Shown here: positions 11,578 to 22,500 of the stretch, one piece after another
Layout of the letters: each line of letters opens with the position of its first letter
Numbering within the stretch: position 1 is the stretch's first letter
NCBI GenBank assembly: GCA_015698045.1
Contig: BLAL01000011.1
Location: 312,501-376,500 of the forward strand
Source: Rhizophagus clarus
Lineage: Eukaryota; Glomeromycota; Glomeromycetes; Glomerales; Glomeraceae
Reading direction: 5' to 3'
DNA length: 64,000 bases
The notes under the pieces: model-generated
What the model saw: the letters and a program-made list of their open reading frames with translations, nothing else
What the model was told of the DNA's origin: nothing
The model's database searches: none
Position numbers and translations under genes: made by a program

Positions 11578-12289
11578 TAACCAGTTTATAATAAGCTAAA
11601 TATATAATTAATTGTATTGACGGTATAGTAATTATTTCTCTTATAAATATTTTTAAATTTTGTTTCTTTTTTTTTTCTAAATAATAATTTAAAACAAGAG
11701 TTCATGTTCAGAGGGGAGTTGGGAATTACAAATGCCAATGTATTTACTGAATTATGATTCAGTGTATTGATTTAACTGGTTGACAGATTAATCCAATATA
11801 CTAGGGTAATTGCCATAAAAAACAACATATGTAAGGTTCTATTTTTGAACTCATATTCTCACAAGTACATTGAAAACCTGGTTTTCATTATTTTGAAGAA
11901 CTGTAATTATAAAGTCCTTGCCATTAAGGATACAACTAACACGCATGTATAAGCGAAATGGTACGGTAAAAACTATGTTTTTGTTGTTTGAATTTAATGA
12001 AACGGTTTCCCACCAATCTCGTGTAAAAATACCATAATGTAATGTTGGGAAAATAAGCCAATTCCTAAAAGTTTCGAATTAAAATGACGTTTTATAGACA
12101 TTTGGCTAGCGAAATTCGCAAACAACTTCACATTCAGAAATACGGTTTTTAATTAATGAATTTCCGTCGAATTTTATTATCGTTTTCATCACCTGACTCG
12201 CGGATCGCCAATTAAAAACGTTAAAAACGTTTTTTCAATTATCAAAATGCCGATACGGCGTTCTTTTTTTGACTAAAGTATTTAAAAAA
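11578..12289. other. Flank between the pseudogene and the repeat array
   Basis: No gene was seen. Near 12245 there is a short hairpin (AATGCCGATACGGCGTT) that resembles one on the far side of the composite element (GATGCCAAAATGGCATT near 17265). It may mark the outer edge of that structure. Confidence 0.4.
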
Positions 12290-13395
12290 ATGAGTTTTTT
12301 AATTAAATCGTAAAAAAATCATTTTTTTTTAATTAAAACAATTAAAGAAGTCGTAAATAAAAGGGTTTTATATTTTTTAAAAAGCGATTAATAAAAAAAA
12401 ACGATTAGAAGAATCATTTTTTTTTAATTAAAACGATTATTTTTTTTAAAAAAAAAACAAAACCGGTTTTTTTTCAATATAACTATTAAAAAAAACATTT
12501 TTTTTTTAACGATAAAAAAACGTTTTTATCGTTTTTTTTTAATTAAACGATAAAAAAAATTGGTTTTGTCATTTTTTTTTTTAATTAAACGATAAAAAAA
12601 GTCATTTTTATCGTTTTTTTCTTAATTAAACGATAAAAAAAGTCATTTTTATCGTTTTTTTCTTAATTAAACGATAAAAAAAGTCATTTTTATCGTTTTT
12701 TTCTTAATTAAACGATAAAAAAAGTCATTTTTATCGGTTTTTTCTTAATTAAACGATAAAAAAAAGTCATTTTTATCGTTTTTTTTTCTTAATTAAATGA
12801 TAAAAAAAAGTCATTTTTATCGGTTTTTTTCTTAATTAAACGATAAAAAAAGTCATTTTTATCGTTTTTTTTTTAATTGAACGATAAAAAAAGGTCATTA
12901 TTATCATTTTTTTTTTAATTGAACGATAAAAAAAGGTCATTATTATCAGTTTTTTTCTTAATTAAACGATAAAAAAAGGTCATTATTATCGGTTTTTTTC
13001 TTAATTAAACGATAAAAAAAGGTCATTTTTATCAGTTTTTTTCTTAATTAAACGATAAAAAAAAGTCATTTTTATCGTTTTTTTTTAATTAAACGATAAA
13101 AAAAATCGGGTTTATCGTTTTTTTTTTTTTTTAATTAAACACGGGTTTATCGTTTTCTTTTAATAAAACTATCAAAGAAAACGTTTTTATCATTTTCTTT
13201 TAATAAAACGATAAAAAAATAATCGTTTTCTTATCGTTTTAACTAAAAAAATTCAAAAAGAAAACAATTTTTTTAAATTGTTATATTAAAAAAAGACGAT
13301 TTTTTTTATCGTTTTATTAAAAGAATAGTTAAACCGATAAAAAAAATCAGTTTCTTTTTTAAATTTTAGTTAAAACGATTAGAAAAAAAATCGTT
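12290..13395. repeat. Array of about 41-bp palindromic units
   Basis: From about 12540 to 13140 there are roughly fifteen copies of a unit containing ACGATAAAAAAAGTC, then ATTTTTATCGTTTTTTTC and TTAATTAA. Each unit can fold on itself because ACGATAAAA pairs with TTTTATCGT. The flanking parts (12290-12540 and 13140-13395) are degenerate versions. A shorter inverted counterpart lies at 17046-17260. Confidence 0.85.
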
Positions 13396-13800
13396 TTGCA
13401 TCAGTAAATTTTTTAGGGTGCGGATCCTTAGGGATTCCATAAATTGCTATAGAATCCTTAGGGATCCGGTATTTTATGGATTCCTTAAAAATCCCTTAAC
13501 AAATCTTAAGGATCTCTAAAGATTCTGTAACTTATAGGATCCTTAAAGATTCCTACAAAAAAAACTTTAAGGATTCTTCAATTTTATTTTTCACATAAGA
13601 TGATCTACAAATATGTGTTACAAAACTATTTATGACTTGTCGAGTTAAAAAAAAAATTGATGTCTTTTCCCTTTGCCCTTCACGCGTAATTTCTATATAC
13701 TTTTCTCTTCCTCTTTTTCACACTTTTTTAAAAAAAATTTTTTAACAGTAAAAATAAACACAAAAAATAACGTTTTTTAAGTTGGTTCTTAAGCTCTTTG

Positions 13801-14600
13801 AACATGCCATTTTGGTAGGTACTTTTTTTCATTTTTTTTTATTTACTTTAATGAACATTACTAATTTATTTTTTTAGGATTTTTTTTTGATTCTCTAAAT
13901 ATGGAAACGCGGTGAGTAAAAAGTTAAAAATCTATTATTTTAGCAAATATTACTAATTGTTCGTCTTCTTTTTTTAGGTATTTGTTTGAGTCTTCTAAGG
14001 CGGAATTGAGTAAGTAAAAAACTTTTTAATGTTTTTTTTTTTATTTTAACAATTATTAACTGGTTTTATCTTTTATTTTTCTTAGCAGATTTTTTCAACA
14101 TGAATATTTGGCTAGGTAAATAAAAAGGTTTTTATAATTTTTTTTTTATTTTAACACACATTACTAAATGTTCGTTTTATTTCTTTTTTAGGCTTTTCTT
14201 AGAATTTCTCTAAACGTCGGTAGAATTTGACAGGTACTAAAAAAAAATTTTTTTTCTTTTTTCTTAACGAACATTTCTAATTGTTCATTATTTTTCTTTT
14301 TTTAGGTATTTTTTTGAGACTTTGGACATGGGAATTTGGTAATTAAAAAGAATATTGTATACATAATTTTTAATTTTAACGAACATCATTAACTTTTTTG
14401 TTTTCTTTTTTTTAGCAGCTTTTTTAGACGTGGTATTGCGGAATACTGGTGAATAAAGAAAATATTTTTATATATTTTTTGTATCAACGAACATTACTAA
14501 CAAACTTTTCATTTTCTATTTTTTATTTTATTAGGATAATATTATTGGAACATCACTGAAGGGCAACACCTATCAGTTTATTTATTTATTTATTGTGGGA
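13801..14600 (+). other. Tandem micro-exon array, first run
   Basis: Seven exon-like blocks are flanked by intron signals: one ending at 13814, then 13878-13911, 13978-14009, 14086-14115, 14192-14233, 14306-14338 and 14416-14448. An eighth block starts at 14535. Donors are GTAGGT, GTGAGT, GTAAGT, GTAAAT, GTACTA, GTAATT and GTGAAT. Each intron has an ACTAA- or TTAAC-like branch site (for example GAACATTACTAAC), then a T tract and AG. The blocks are 30-42 nt and resemble each other; several would code YxFFxxLxM-like peptides. The frame is open through blocks 2-4 (METR, YLFESSKAEL, TDFFNMNIWL), but block 5 breaks it, and a T run in block 2 also shifts the frame from the ATG at 13804. It is either a decaying repeat-peptide gene or one with exon skipping. 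Confidence 0.5.
14564..14578. repeat. Target-site duplication, left copy
   Basis: CAACACCTATCAGTT lies directly before the LINE tail and is repeated exactly at 15581-15595. Confidence 0.95.
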
Positions 14601-15580
14601 TCGAGTCAATGTCATTTACATTTAAAAGAAAAAAAGAAATATAAAAAAAATCTAAATTAAAATTAAAAAATAATATTATAACCTAATTGTAAAACAACCG
14701 GGCCTCAATCCCGATAACGGAATGAGAGAAGAAGTAGAGTCTTATAAAAGAAACTACTTAACGCACTTCGATTAAAGGGATATTAGGAAGAACAATAAGA
14801 TAATCCAAAATATAACAAAGAATCTAAACTAAAAGAAAGATATGCTTCGCGATTCACCATGTGGTTGTACCACAGAACACTGTGTAGAAAGTTTGAGCTG
14901 GTCGCTATACGGAGCGACCAATAGAGTCCCCGAATTTTTCTTTCACGCCAAGGCATGCCAAATGTAAATTCTGTCATATTTGGAATAGTTTATAATTATT
15001 GCTTAAGTTGTGACTTGAGCCGAATTAGAGGTTTGACGTAGAATGGTGTGCACTTGCCCGAACGTGTGAGCCTGAGGACGTAGCAGGTTGTGCATTGTGG
15101 GAGGATTGTAAACTGGATAATTGTGATATACGCTCGGAACGAGCATTAGCGTTAAAGTTATTGTTAGTAATACGAACTAGGAATGAATTTTCAGTGTTTA
15201 ACTGAGCAAAGGAGTTGCTGAAGACATACTGTATGACGCGCCTTCGTCTCTATTTCGAACATTTACTTGCGAATTTTTAGAAGTTTTGGAATGCACAGGA
15301 GAGTGTTGATCACAGATTTTCAGTTGTGTAAAACGTTTCCAAGACGTCAAACTGTAAGTTTTTGTATTTCTCTGAGCTTGTCACGAGTGTTTTTATCGAA
15401 TTGATTGAACTTGCGAATGGTAACGTCATAACTAACGCCCAAACGCGTACTGTGAATTTTTTATCAATTTTTTTCGTTGCAATTTCGTCCATTTGCTTTT
15501 TGTAAAAGGGTTATTCTTGACAATAAAAGTTGAACGTTGTGGTGTGTGTATGTATTTCATGTGCTGTGAACAGCGCCATG
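14579..15580 (-). mobile_element. 5'-truncated LINE insertion
   Basis: The minus strand ends with the (TAAA)-type tail at 14579 and is preceded by a 3' region reading ACTCGATCCCACAATAAATA. That resembles the end of the LINE at 39588-43452 (ACTCGATCCCCCACTTAAAT). The minus-strand frame at 14783-14977 contains SSNFLHSVLWYNH, matching SSNFLHNGLWYNH near the 3' end of that LINE. Only the last 1 kb is present, as expected for target-primed reverse transcription that stopped early. It split an exon-like block of the micro-exon array. Confidence 0.9.
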
Positions 15581-15595
15581 CAACACCTATCAGTT
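15581..15595. repeat. Target-site duplication, right copy
   Basis: An exact 15-bp copy of 14564-14578 that closes the LINE insertion. Removing 14579-15595 restores the pre-insertion sequence. Confidence 0.95.
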
Positions 15596-15739
15596 ACGCT
15601 GCTATGATAAGTAACTGCGATTTTGGCATAGATCATATGACTTATCGATCTGATTTACTGATCGATAATCTTTTTTTTAAAAGCTTTGAAAAAAAATATT
15701 TACTTTTTTATTAATTCAAAAAAATTTTTTTTCTTTAAG

Positions 15740-16391
15740 GATGGCCTGGACTCAGATTTCAGCATAGAATTTTGGAATGGTAAGTTGAAGTGGGATGTTT
15801 TTTTATTATGAGAACGTTCCTAACGTTCCTTTTTATATTTTTTTTTTCTTAGAGACGGCTCCTAAACTTAAAGAACTAAGGTTTGTAATTATTACGAACT
15901 TAGTTTTTTTGTTTTATTTTTTTTTACTAATCATTTTTATTTTATTTTTTTTTACTAATCATTTTTATTTATTTATTTTTTTATAGGCTTCAGTGGATTT
16001 TTGAGAATAGAAAAACTAAGATTCGTAAGTATTACGAACTTAATTTTTTTTTTTGTTTTTTTTTTTTAATAAAGTAGAATGGTTTAATGGTCATTATTCT
16101 TATTTTATCTTTTTTTTATAGGTTTCGAATGGATTTTGATTGAAAAGAACCAAGATTCGTAGGTATTATGAATTAGCTCTTTTTATTTATTTTTTTTTTT
16201 ATTAGTAATTAACAGTTTCGTTATTCGATCTTATTTTATTTTTTTTTATAGATTTCAGGTGGATTTCGATGGATAAAGTGTTAAGAATCGTAAGTATGAA
16301 TCAATTCTTAGTCTTTTTTTTTTGCATTTTTTTAATAAAGTGGAACGTTTTTATTTATTACTTCTTTCTATAGGTTTTGGGCGTCTTCTGA
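15740..16391 (+). CDS. Tandem micro-exon array with an open spliced frame, second run
   Basis: Exons 15740-15779, 15853-15880, 15987-16024, 16122-16158, 16259-16289 and 16374-16391 join in phase into about 61 codons ending at TGA. Donors are mostly GTAAGT or GTAGGT, with GTTTGT once, and acceptors are T-rich followed by TAG. Exon 5 must use the inner acceptor ATTTCAG; the outer one gives a stop. The peptide repeats a unit around WI: LQWIFENRKTKI, FEWILIEKNQD, SWISMDKVLRI. Further exon-like blocks follow (for example around 16468-16485 and 16562-16598). The start codon is not known; the first run at 13.8 kb may be the 5' part. I recognise no family. A polymorphic repeat-peptide gene, possibly secreted, is one hypothesis. 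Confidence 0.45.
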
Positions 16392-17045
16392 CGAAAAAAA
16401 GAATTAACTAAGATTCGTAAGTACTAGTATGATTGATTCTTAGTTAATTCTTGTTTTATTTTTAAGGATGAAAAAAGAAGATTCGTAAGTACGAATATGA
16501 ATATTAGTCCATTTCTTTGTTTTTTTTATAAATTTATTAACCGTTCTTATTTTTTTTTTAGAAGTTTTGGCGGGTGGGTAATATCAAAAGAGGAATCTCG
16601 TAACTGAACGAAACAGACTTATTCACTTGGTACGTATTTAAAGGAATGTGGTTGCATGTATGTGTGGGTGGTTTCTTTTGTTAGAATGTTTACTAACATT
16701 TTTAAATTTTTATAGAAATGAACAATAAATTAACAAAATAAAGACGCATGAACTTATGGTTGTATTTTTCTAATCAAAAATTTTAAGTCAAAGAAATAAT
16801 TTTTCGTGCTAATTGTAAAATTATTATGTAATAATATAAATTATATACAAATAAATATACAAATAAATAAATATTTTAAAATAATAATAAATAAATATTA
16901 AAAAAAAATCCTTAAGGTTTCCTTAATGGTAAACTTCGGATTCCTAATGTTTCCTAAAATTATTTGCATCGCGTGGGTGGGGGAGATTCCTTAGGGATCT
17001 TCATTAGTTATGAAATTTTTAAGGATTCGCGCCCTAAAAAAATTA

Positions 17046-17330
17046 CTGATGTTAAAACAATTAAAAAAAATTATTTTTTTCTTTAGTTAAAACGATTAAG
17101 TTAAAACGATTTTTTAATCGTTTTTTTAGCTTTTGACATATCTTTTTAAAAAAAATAAAACCATTTTTTTAATTAAACGAGCAAAAAAAATCGTCAAAAA
17201 AAAAAAATATCTTTTTAGTTATTAAAAACAATAAATGTTTTTATCATAAAAAAAAAATGAAAAGATGCCAAAATGGCATTTTTCATAAAACAATAATAAC
17301 ATAGAAACGTTTTCGCAACGTTTTTTATAT
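17046..17330. repeat. Right arm of the T/A-rich palindromic flank
   Basis: Degenerate ACGATTAAAA and TTTTAATCGTTTTTT motifs mirror the left array at 12290-13395 in a much shorter form. It ends near the hairpin GATGCCAAAATGGCATT. Confidence 0.55.
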
Positions 17331-17334
17331 GATA

Positions 17335-17450
17335 GCTTGATCTGGCTCATGAGCCGGCTTGAGTTTTTCAAGCCAAGCTCATTACCGGCTTGAGCCTATC
17401 AAGCCAAGCCTAATGGCTTAGCTTGGCGGAGCTTTATACAGTATGTTTAA
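17335..17450. repeat. Cluster of GGCTTGA/TCAAGCC hairpins
   Basis: A GC-richer patch in which GGCTTGA and TCAAGCC alternate four or five times. Examples are CCGGCTTGAGTTTTTCAAGC and CCGGCTTGAGCCTATCAAGC. It can form several small stems. Its origin is unknown. Confidence 0.7.
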
Positions 17451-19523
17451 TTATATAATATAGAGAATTAAATTCCCTGAATAATCGCATATTCTAGTTT
17501 ATAAATAAAACATGAAATACTATCTAACAATTTTTAAAAAAAACTATATGGTTTCATCATATGATGATCATTATTATGTTCGATGTATTAAAGTTAAAAA
17601 ATCTCTCCCTGATCAACAAAATTTCAAAAATTTGCTATTTGATGGCTCAAATTAATGCACAATAAAAGTGTCACAGGAGAGCCTAAATTGCAATTTTACT
17701 CTAATGATTTATGGGTTCAAATTCATGTTCATGTTCATCTTAATATTAATATTAATTTTAATTTTAATTTTAATTTTAATTTTAATTAATATGAATATTA
17801 ATATAATTCTCCAGGAAAAAATTTGATGAAAATCTTGCCCATAATTTGATAATGACAAGGTAACCTCGGATGATCATTTTTTGCAATAATCTAGGATCAA
17901 AAATTACGATCAGCAAAATTAAATTCCAAATTTATACAGATCAACAATTTGATTTCTAAATTAATTGATTTTTTTTTACATAAACTTTATAATGGTTTCA
18001 ATGAGTGAGGATATTTATATCATATCATGGTTAGATCAAAAGTTCACTTTATTTAGCCTATTTGGGTTAGTGATATCTGGGATATTATCCTAGTGTAATT
18101 TCCAATAATTTATGCCGAGCGTGATGCTATCTATATTGCTATGATACAGAATTGCTGAATTTACTCGAATAATTTTTTTTTTTTGGTTTATAAACTAATT
18201 ATGTAGATTTTTGTATTATTTACATTAATAACTAAATATATCATTTCAATCGTTTATATTTATTATCATTTATTATTAACATTTAAGAAATCTGTTTATA
18301 AATCAGTTACAATAAACTTGTAAATTAAATTGTAAATAAGATACCTGCACCCTTCTTTTGGTCTACATCAAAATTATAAGTGTAGTCATCAAAGCAAAAG
18401 AAAAGAAATAAATGAAGAAAATGTTAATATTTTTTTTTTTTTTAAAAGAAAAAATAATAAATAAATAAACAAATAAATAAATAAAAATTTTGATTATTTA
18501 ATATATTTTAGCTAGCTTAAAAAATGATGTCTAATATCCTAGCCTCATGAATCAATGAATCATGGTTCTTTCATTTGATTGATAATTTTTCATCATATTA
18601 ATGAACCACAGTGAAATTAGTAATAATCATTTAAAATTTCCTAAGAAATATAACAAGTTCATCGCTATAATCCATTAAATAAAACAAAAAAAAAATTAAC
18701 TATTACTGTCCTGTTGCATAAAGAAGAATGAAAAAAAAAACACTGAATTGCTTGCCGAATTTTTCATTCCAACCTTAAATACTATATGTACATAATTGCT
18801 TCGACATTTCACAAATTCGGCATTACCGCGGCATAATTAATTACACCATTTAAAAAATTATTGAAGGATATATTTGTTCTTGAGATGAAAATTATGATAT
18901 CTATATTTATATCGTGATGTCAATCATTACTTGGTAAAAGTGGATATATTATATTACTTAAATCATTAACAAAATAAAAAAAACTTTTAAATAATATTTT
19001 ATTATTAGTAAAAATTATTGTTTTCGGTGAATAATATAACTAAGACGAGCCCGATTATTCATGATAGCATCAGATTGTGTGTCGTTACATTATACTAAAT
19101 TTGTTCGATCTCGTTATTCTTTCGAAAATATAATGCTATATGTAAATTATTCACCACTATAATCAAGAATTATATACACTCAAGATATATCTTAAACGTG
19201 TTACGCTTGTTGATTTGAAACTATTCTATACCACAAAGTTTTTATTCTAAGGATAACTTGTTCATTCGAGTCTTTTCTATGAAAAAATTCCACTATCTAA
19301 AATTTGAATTTCCCTTTTTTATATTTTGTTTTAAATTCTATTATCTTAAATCTTAATCCTTTATGGGCTTGTGCTACTTGAAAATTTTTTATTGATGATC
19401 ATATGATGGATGCGTCACATGAAAATAGTGCACAGATTACACTGTGTAACGTGCTTTTAATAAAAATAGCTGCTAAACTTTTATTTTTTTTCTTTTTGTA
19501 CTTTTCATGTAAACTTTAATCTT
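17451..19523. other. Upstream region of the RNF213-like gene, no gene seen
   Basis: AT-rich. It includes a run of TTTTAA/AATTTT hexamers at about 17745-17800. It should contain the promoter of the gene starting at 19524, but no clear TATA box was identified. Confidence 0.45.
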
Positions 19524-22500
19524 ATGGAAAGGAAAACATTCACGTTTCACGTTCACTTGCCAGAAAATGTTGAAAAAATTGGGCAACCTGTAGTTCTTGG
19601 TGATGCAGATGGATTAGGAGCATGGGGAAGGCCTATTGTAAAACTTCGTCAGCAAAATCGAACGTATTGGAAATCTGATCCTGTTTCGATATCTATTATG
19701 TCTAGTATTCAATATAAATATGCCATTCATATACCCAAATCTGATCCTACATCTAGAAAAGAAAATTTTGAATTTGAAGGATTTAATGGAATTGATGCTG
19801 GAGACAATCGTACGTTGGATGTTCAGAGAAACAATCAATTTGATATTTGGAAAATACGCGACTTTTCTTTTATAGATTATATTTATAATTCTATTAAAAC
19901 TAATAACCTTAAGGACAAAATTATGGAATACCAACATTTGTTAACCCTTCACAATGATCTTATGATCAACGCATCGAATCCCAAATTTTTTATCGATCGA
20001 GTTGATGAAAATATTAAAGAAAAACAATTATTCTTATGTATTCTCTTAGGGTATTATATTTCAAAAAAAGAAGGCTCACCCTATGAACTCCCAGATAATT
20101 TTCCATCTTACTTATTGCTTAATGCACTTGAGGATTACAAGCAAGAAATTTTACCTTTGGACGCCAAAGATCAAATGTATACTGCTATTATCACTCTAAT
20201 TCATCATAATGCTTTTCAGATGAAATTTGATTGGCTTATTATTTTCAAAATTGCGACTGAGGTTGACCCCACTTATACCTTCATTAATTGTTTAAAAACC
20301 TTAAAATATTCTAATGATTTATTAGCGAAGTTTATTAAAGAAGCTGATATGATTAGACCTTATATTAATGGTATTGAGTTTGAAACTTACGTTAAACTTG
20401 CCAAGGTAAAATTTAAATATTTTATATTAATTTCGAAATGATTAATTGATTTTATAAAGAAAATTCTTATATATTTTTTAGTGGTTGATCCAATTATGTC
20501 ATAACATGGACTCTCTTTTTAAACTTTGGGATAATGTTCTTTTTCATAATAGCGAAATTGATAAAAGTATTTTTAAATATTTTATTGAACAAGCTCGAGA
20601 GTATATTTCTCATGATGAAGCTGTCGTTTTAGAATACAATTATATGAGACTTCCAAAAGATTATCAATACGACGTGTCAGAGATTTTTCGGTCTCATACT
20701 TTATTTTTGCTTAAGGATTCCAACAGAAAGTGGACATACGAAAATATCAATGCTATTAAAAAACTGCTTCATAACAATAGTCTGTATTGGCACAGAGATG
20801 AATTTATTCAATTATTAGATTTATTATCTCAATCTAATACTTTAGAATTATTAAACACATTTCCAGAAATGTTAGATGGGTGGTTTCGTAATGATTTTTC
20901 TGACACTAAAGAGAAGAGGATACCTAAAATTTGTGTAGATTGGTTTAAAAACCTTTTAATTAAACTTGAATCAAGCTCATTAAATGAAGTTGATTTTATT
21001 TTTTCTGTATTTCAACAATTAAAACTTATGAATCCTTTTCTTGGACAAAGGATCAATATTTGGCGAGATTTAACAGCTATTGCCATAGAGAGAATAAAGA
21101 ATTGTTCAGAGGATCGAATTTATGCTGCGTTGAAATCAATAGTACAAATAAATCAAGCTGATCTTGAAGAAATGTTCATAGAAACGGTAAAAGAAGTAGT
21201 AAGCAATAATATTCAACTTAATAATCAATTAATAAATAAAATATTTATAATATGCGATTGCGAAGGCGAGTCTCTCTATATTCCAAATAAGTAAGCTTTC
21301 TTATTAGGATTGGAATAATTATTTGTCTTATACTTGTGAAACTATAATGATTTTTTTTTTGTTATTTAAAAATTGATAGGATAAGAGAAGATATTTTATG
21401 CCATATTATTACCAGCTTGCAAAACCAATCGTCCGCATCTAGTGCATCGGAACAACATTTGAATACTTTAAAAAATAGTAACTTTTGGAATATTATGTTA
21501 CGCGCTACTGGAAGTGTCGCAAAACTTAACTCAAACCCATTTGTTGAAAATGCTAAAACATCTATTAACGAACTCGCTGGATTACTACTTGAAAAAACGA
21601 TTGATATCCAATTATTACAACAAATTTTAGAAGAATATGAAGACGAATATCTATTTCGTCATTTTGATGCGGCTGTTGCCAAAAAGAAAGCATTAGGAGA
21701 TGTAATTGTTTCTCGCGATGAAATTGCAAAACTAAGAAAAATTTGTAATAATTATCATATTCAACTCGATGTACTTTCCAAGTTTTATACCGGATTTTGC
21801 CCTGCTGAGAAAGTAACAGATATAGCTGATTATATTCGTGATGTAAAACAACATTTGCAAAGTTTAGATAAAATAAAAGTGAAACAAGCGCTCTCGTCAG
21901 ATCATTGGGCATTTCATGAGAAGACTATGGAGAGTGCAAGAAATTGCTACAAATTTAGAAGATCACAAACTTTTCGAAACATATTCGATTCCTGTATTCA
22001 GGACGATGCTGCCGCAACAAAAGTAGAATACATGGCACAAAAACTAATTCCAATCGTTTTTGAAAAGTATAATGCTATGTGTGAACAACTTAAGGATTGG
22101 GAAAAGCTCAAATGTTCAGAAGTATCTTTGCTTTGGAAAAATGTTACGGATGTTAATGCAGAGCTTGATTTGATGGAAGGCTATAAAATCTGTAAAAGTC
22201 AAAGATTGATGCAGACCCTTGATTGTCTTTCAAAAATTCCTCAACGACTTGAAGAACTAGAGAAGGTCGTGGAAATATTTAAAGTACCACATAATGAAGA
22301 TGATTGGTTATCAGAATTAATTCGTATTTTAAATGACGATTCCATGAAACTTGGGCAAATAAATAAATTTTCCGATTACTTTGAAACGAATCTTTCTAAT
22401 GTCAATCAAGATTGTTGGAAATTGATAAAAGAGTTGTCAAGTGCTGAAGAACTTTTAAATTTCTTAAAGGAAATTGCCGAGCACGATATTAAAAATCTTG

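Larger units (their letters stand above)
13396..17045. mobile_element. Inverted-repeat-bounded composite element with micro-exons
   Basis: The left boundary (ATCAGTAAATTTTTTAGGG near 13399, then GGATCC) and the right boundary (GGATTCGCGCCC, then ATTACTGAT near 17047) are inverted copies. Next to both lie clusters of GGATCCTTAGGGATTCC-like motifs (13430-13580 and 16905-17035). The core carries two micro-exon runs on the plus strand and a later LINE insertion. Without the LINE the core would be about 2.6 kb. No transposase is recognisable, and the element class is unknown. Confidence 0.55.

Noticed and set aside
13804-13911. ATG at 13804 as the start of the micro-exon gene
   Set aside because: Splicing to the next block gives an early TGA unless one base of a T run is removed. 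A homopolymer error is possible but cannot be assumed.
15310-15714. Open frames on both strands inside the truncated LINE and at its edge
   Set aside because: They are LINE remnants or cross the insertion boundary, so they are not separate genes.
21565-21912. Minus-strand frame of 115 codons within the RNF213-like gene
   Set aside because: It is a shadow of the well-supported plus-strand exon.
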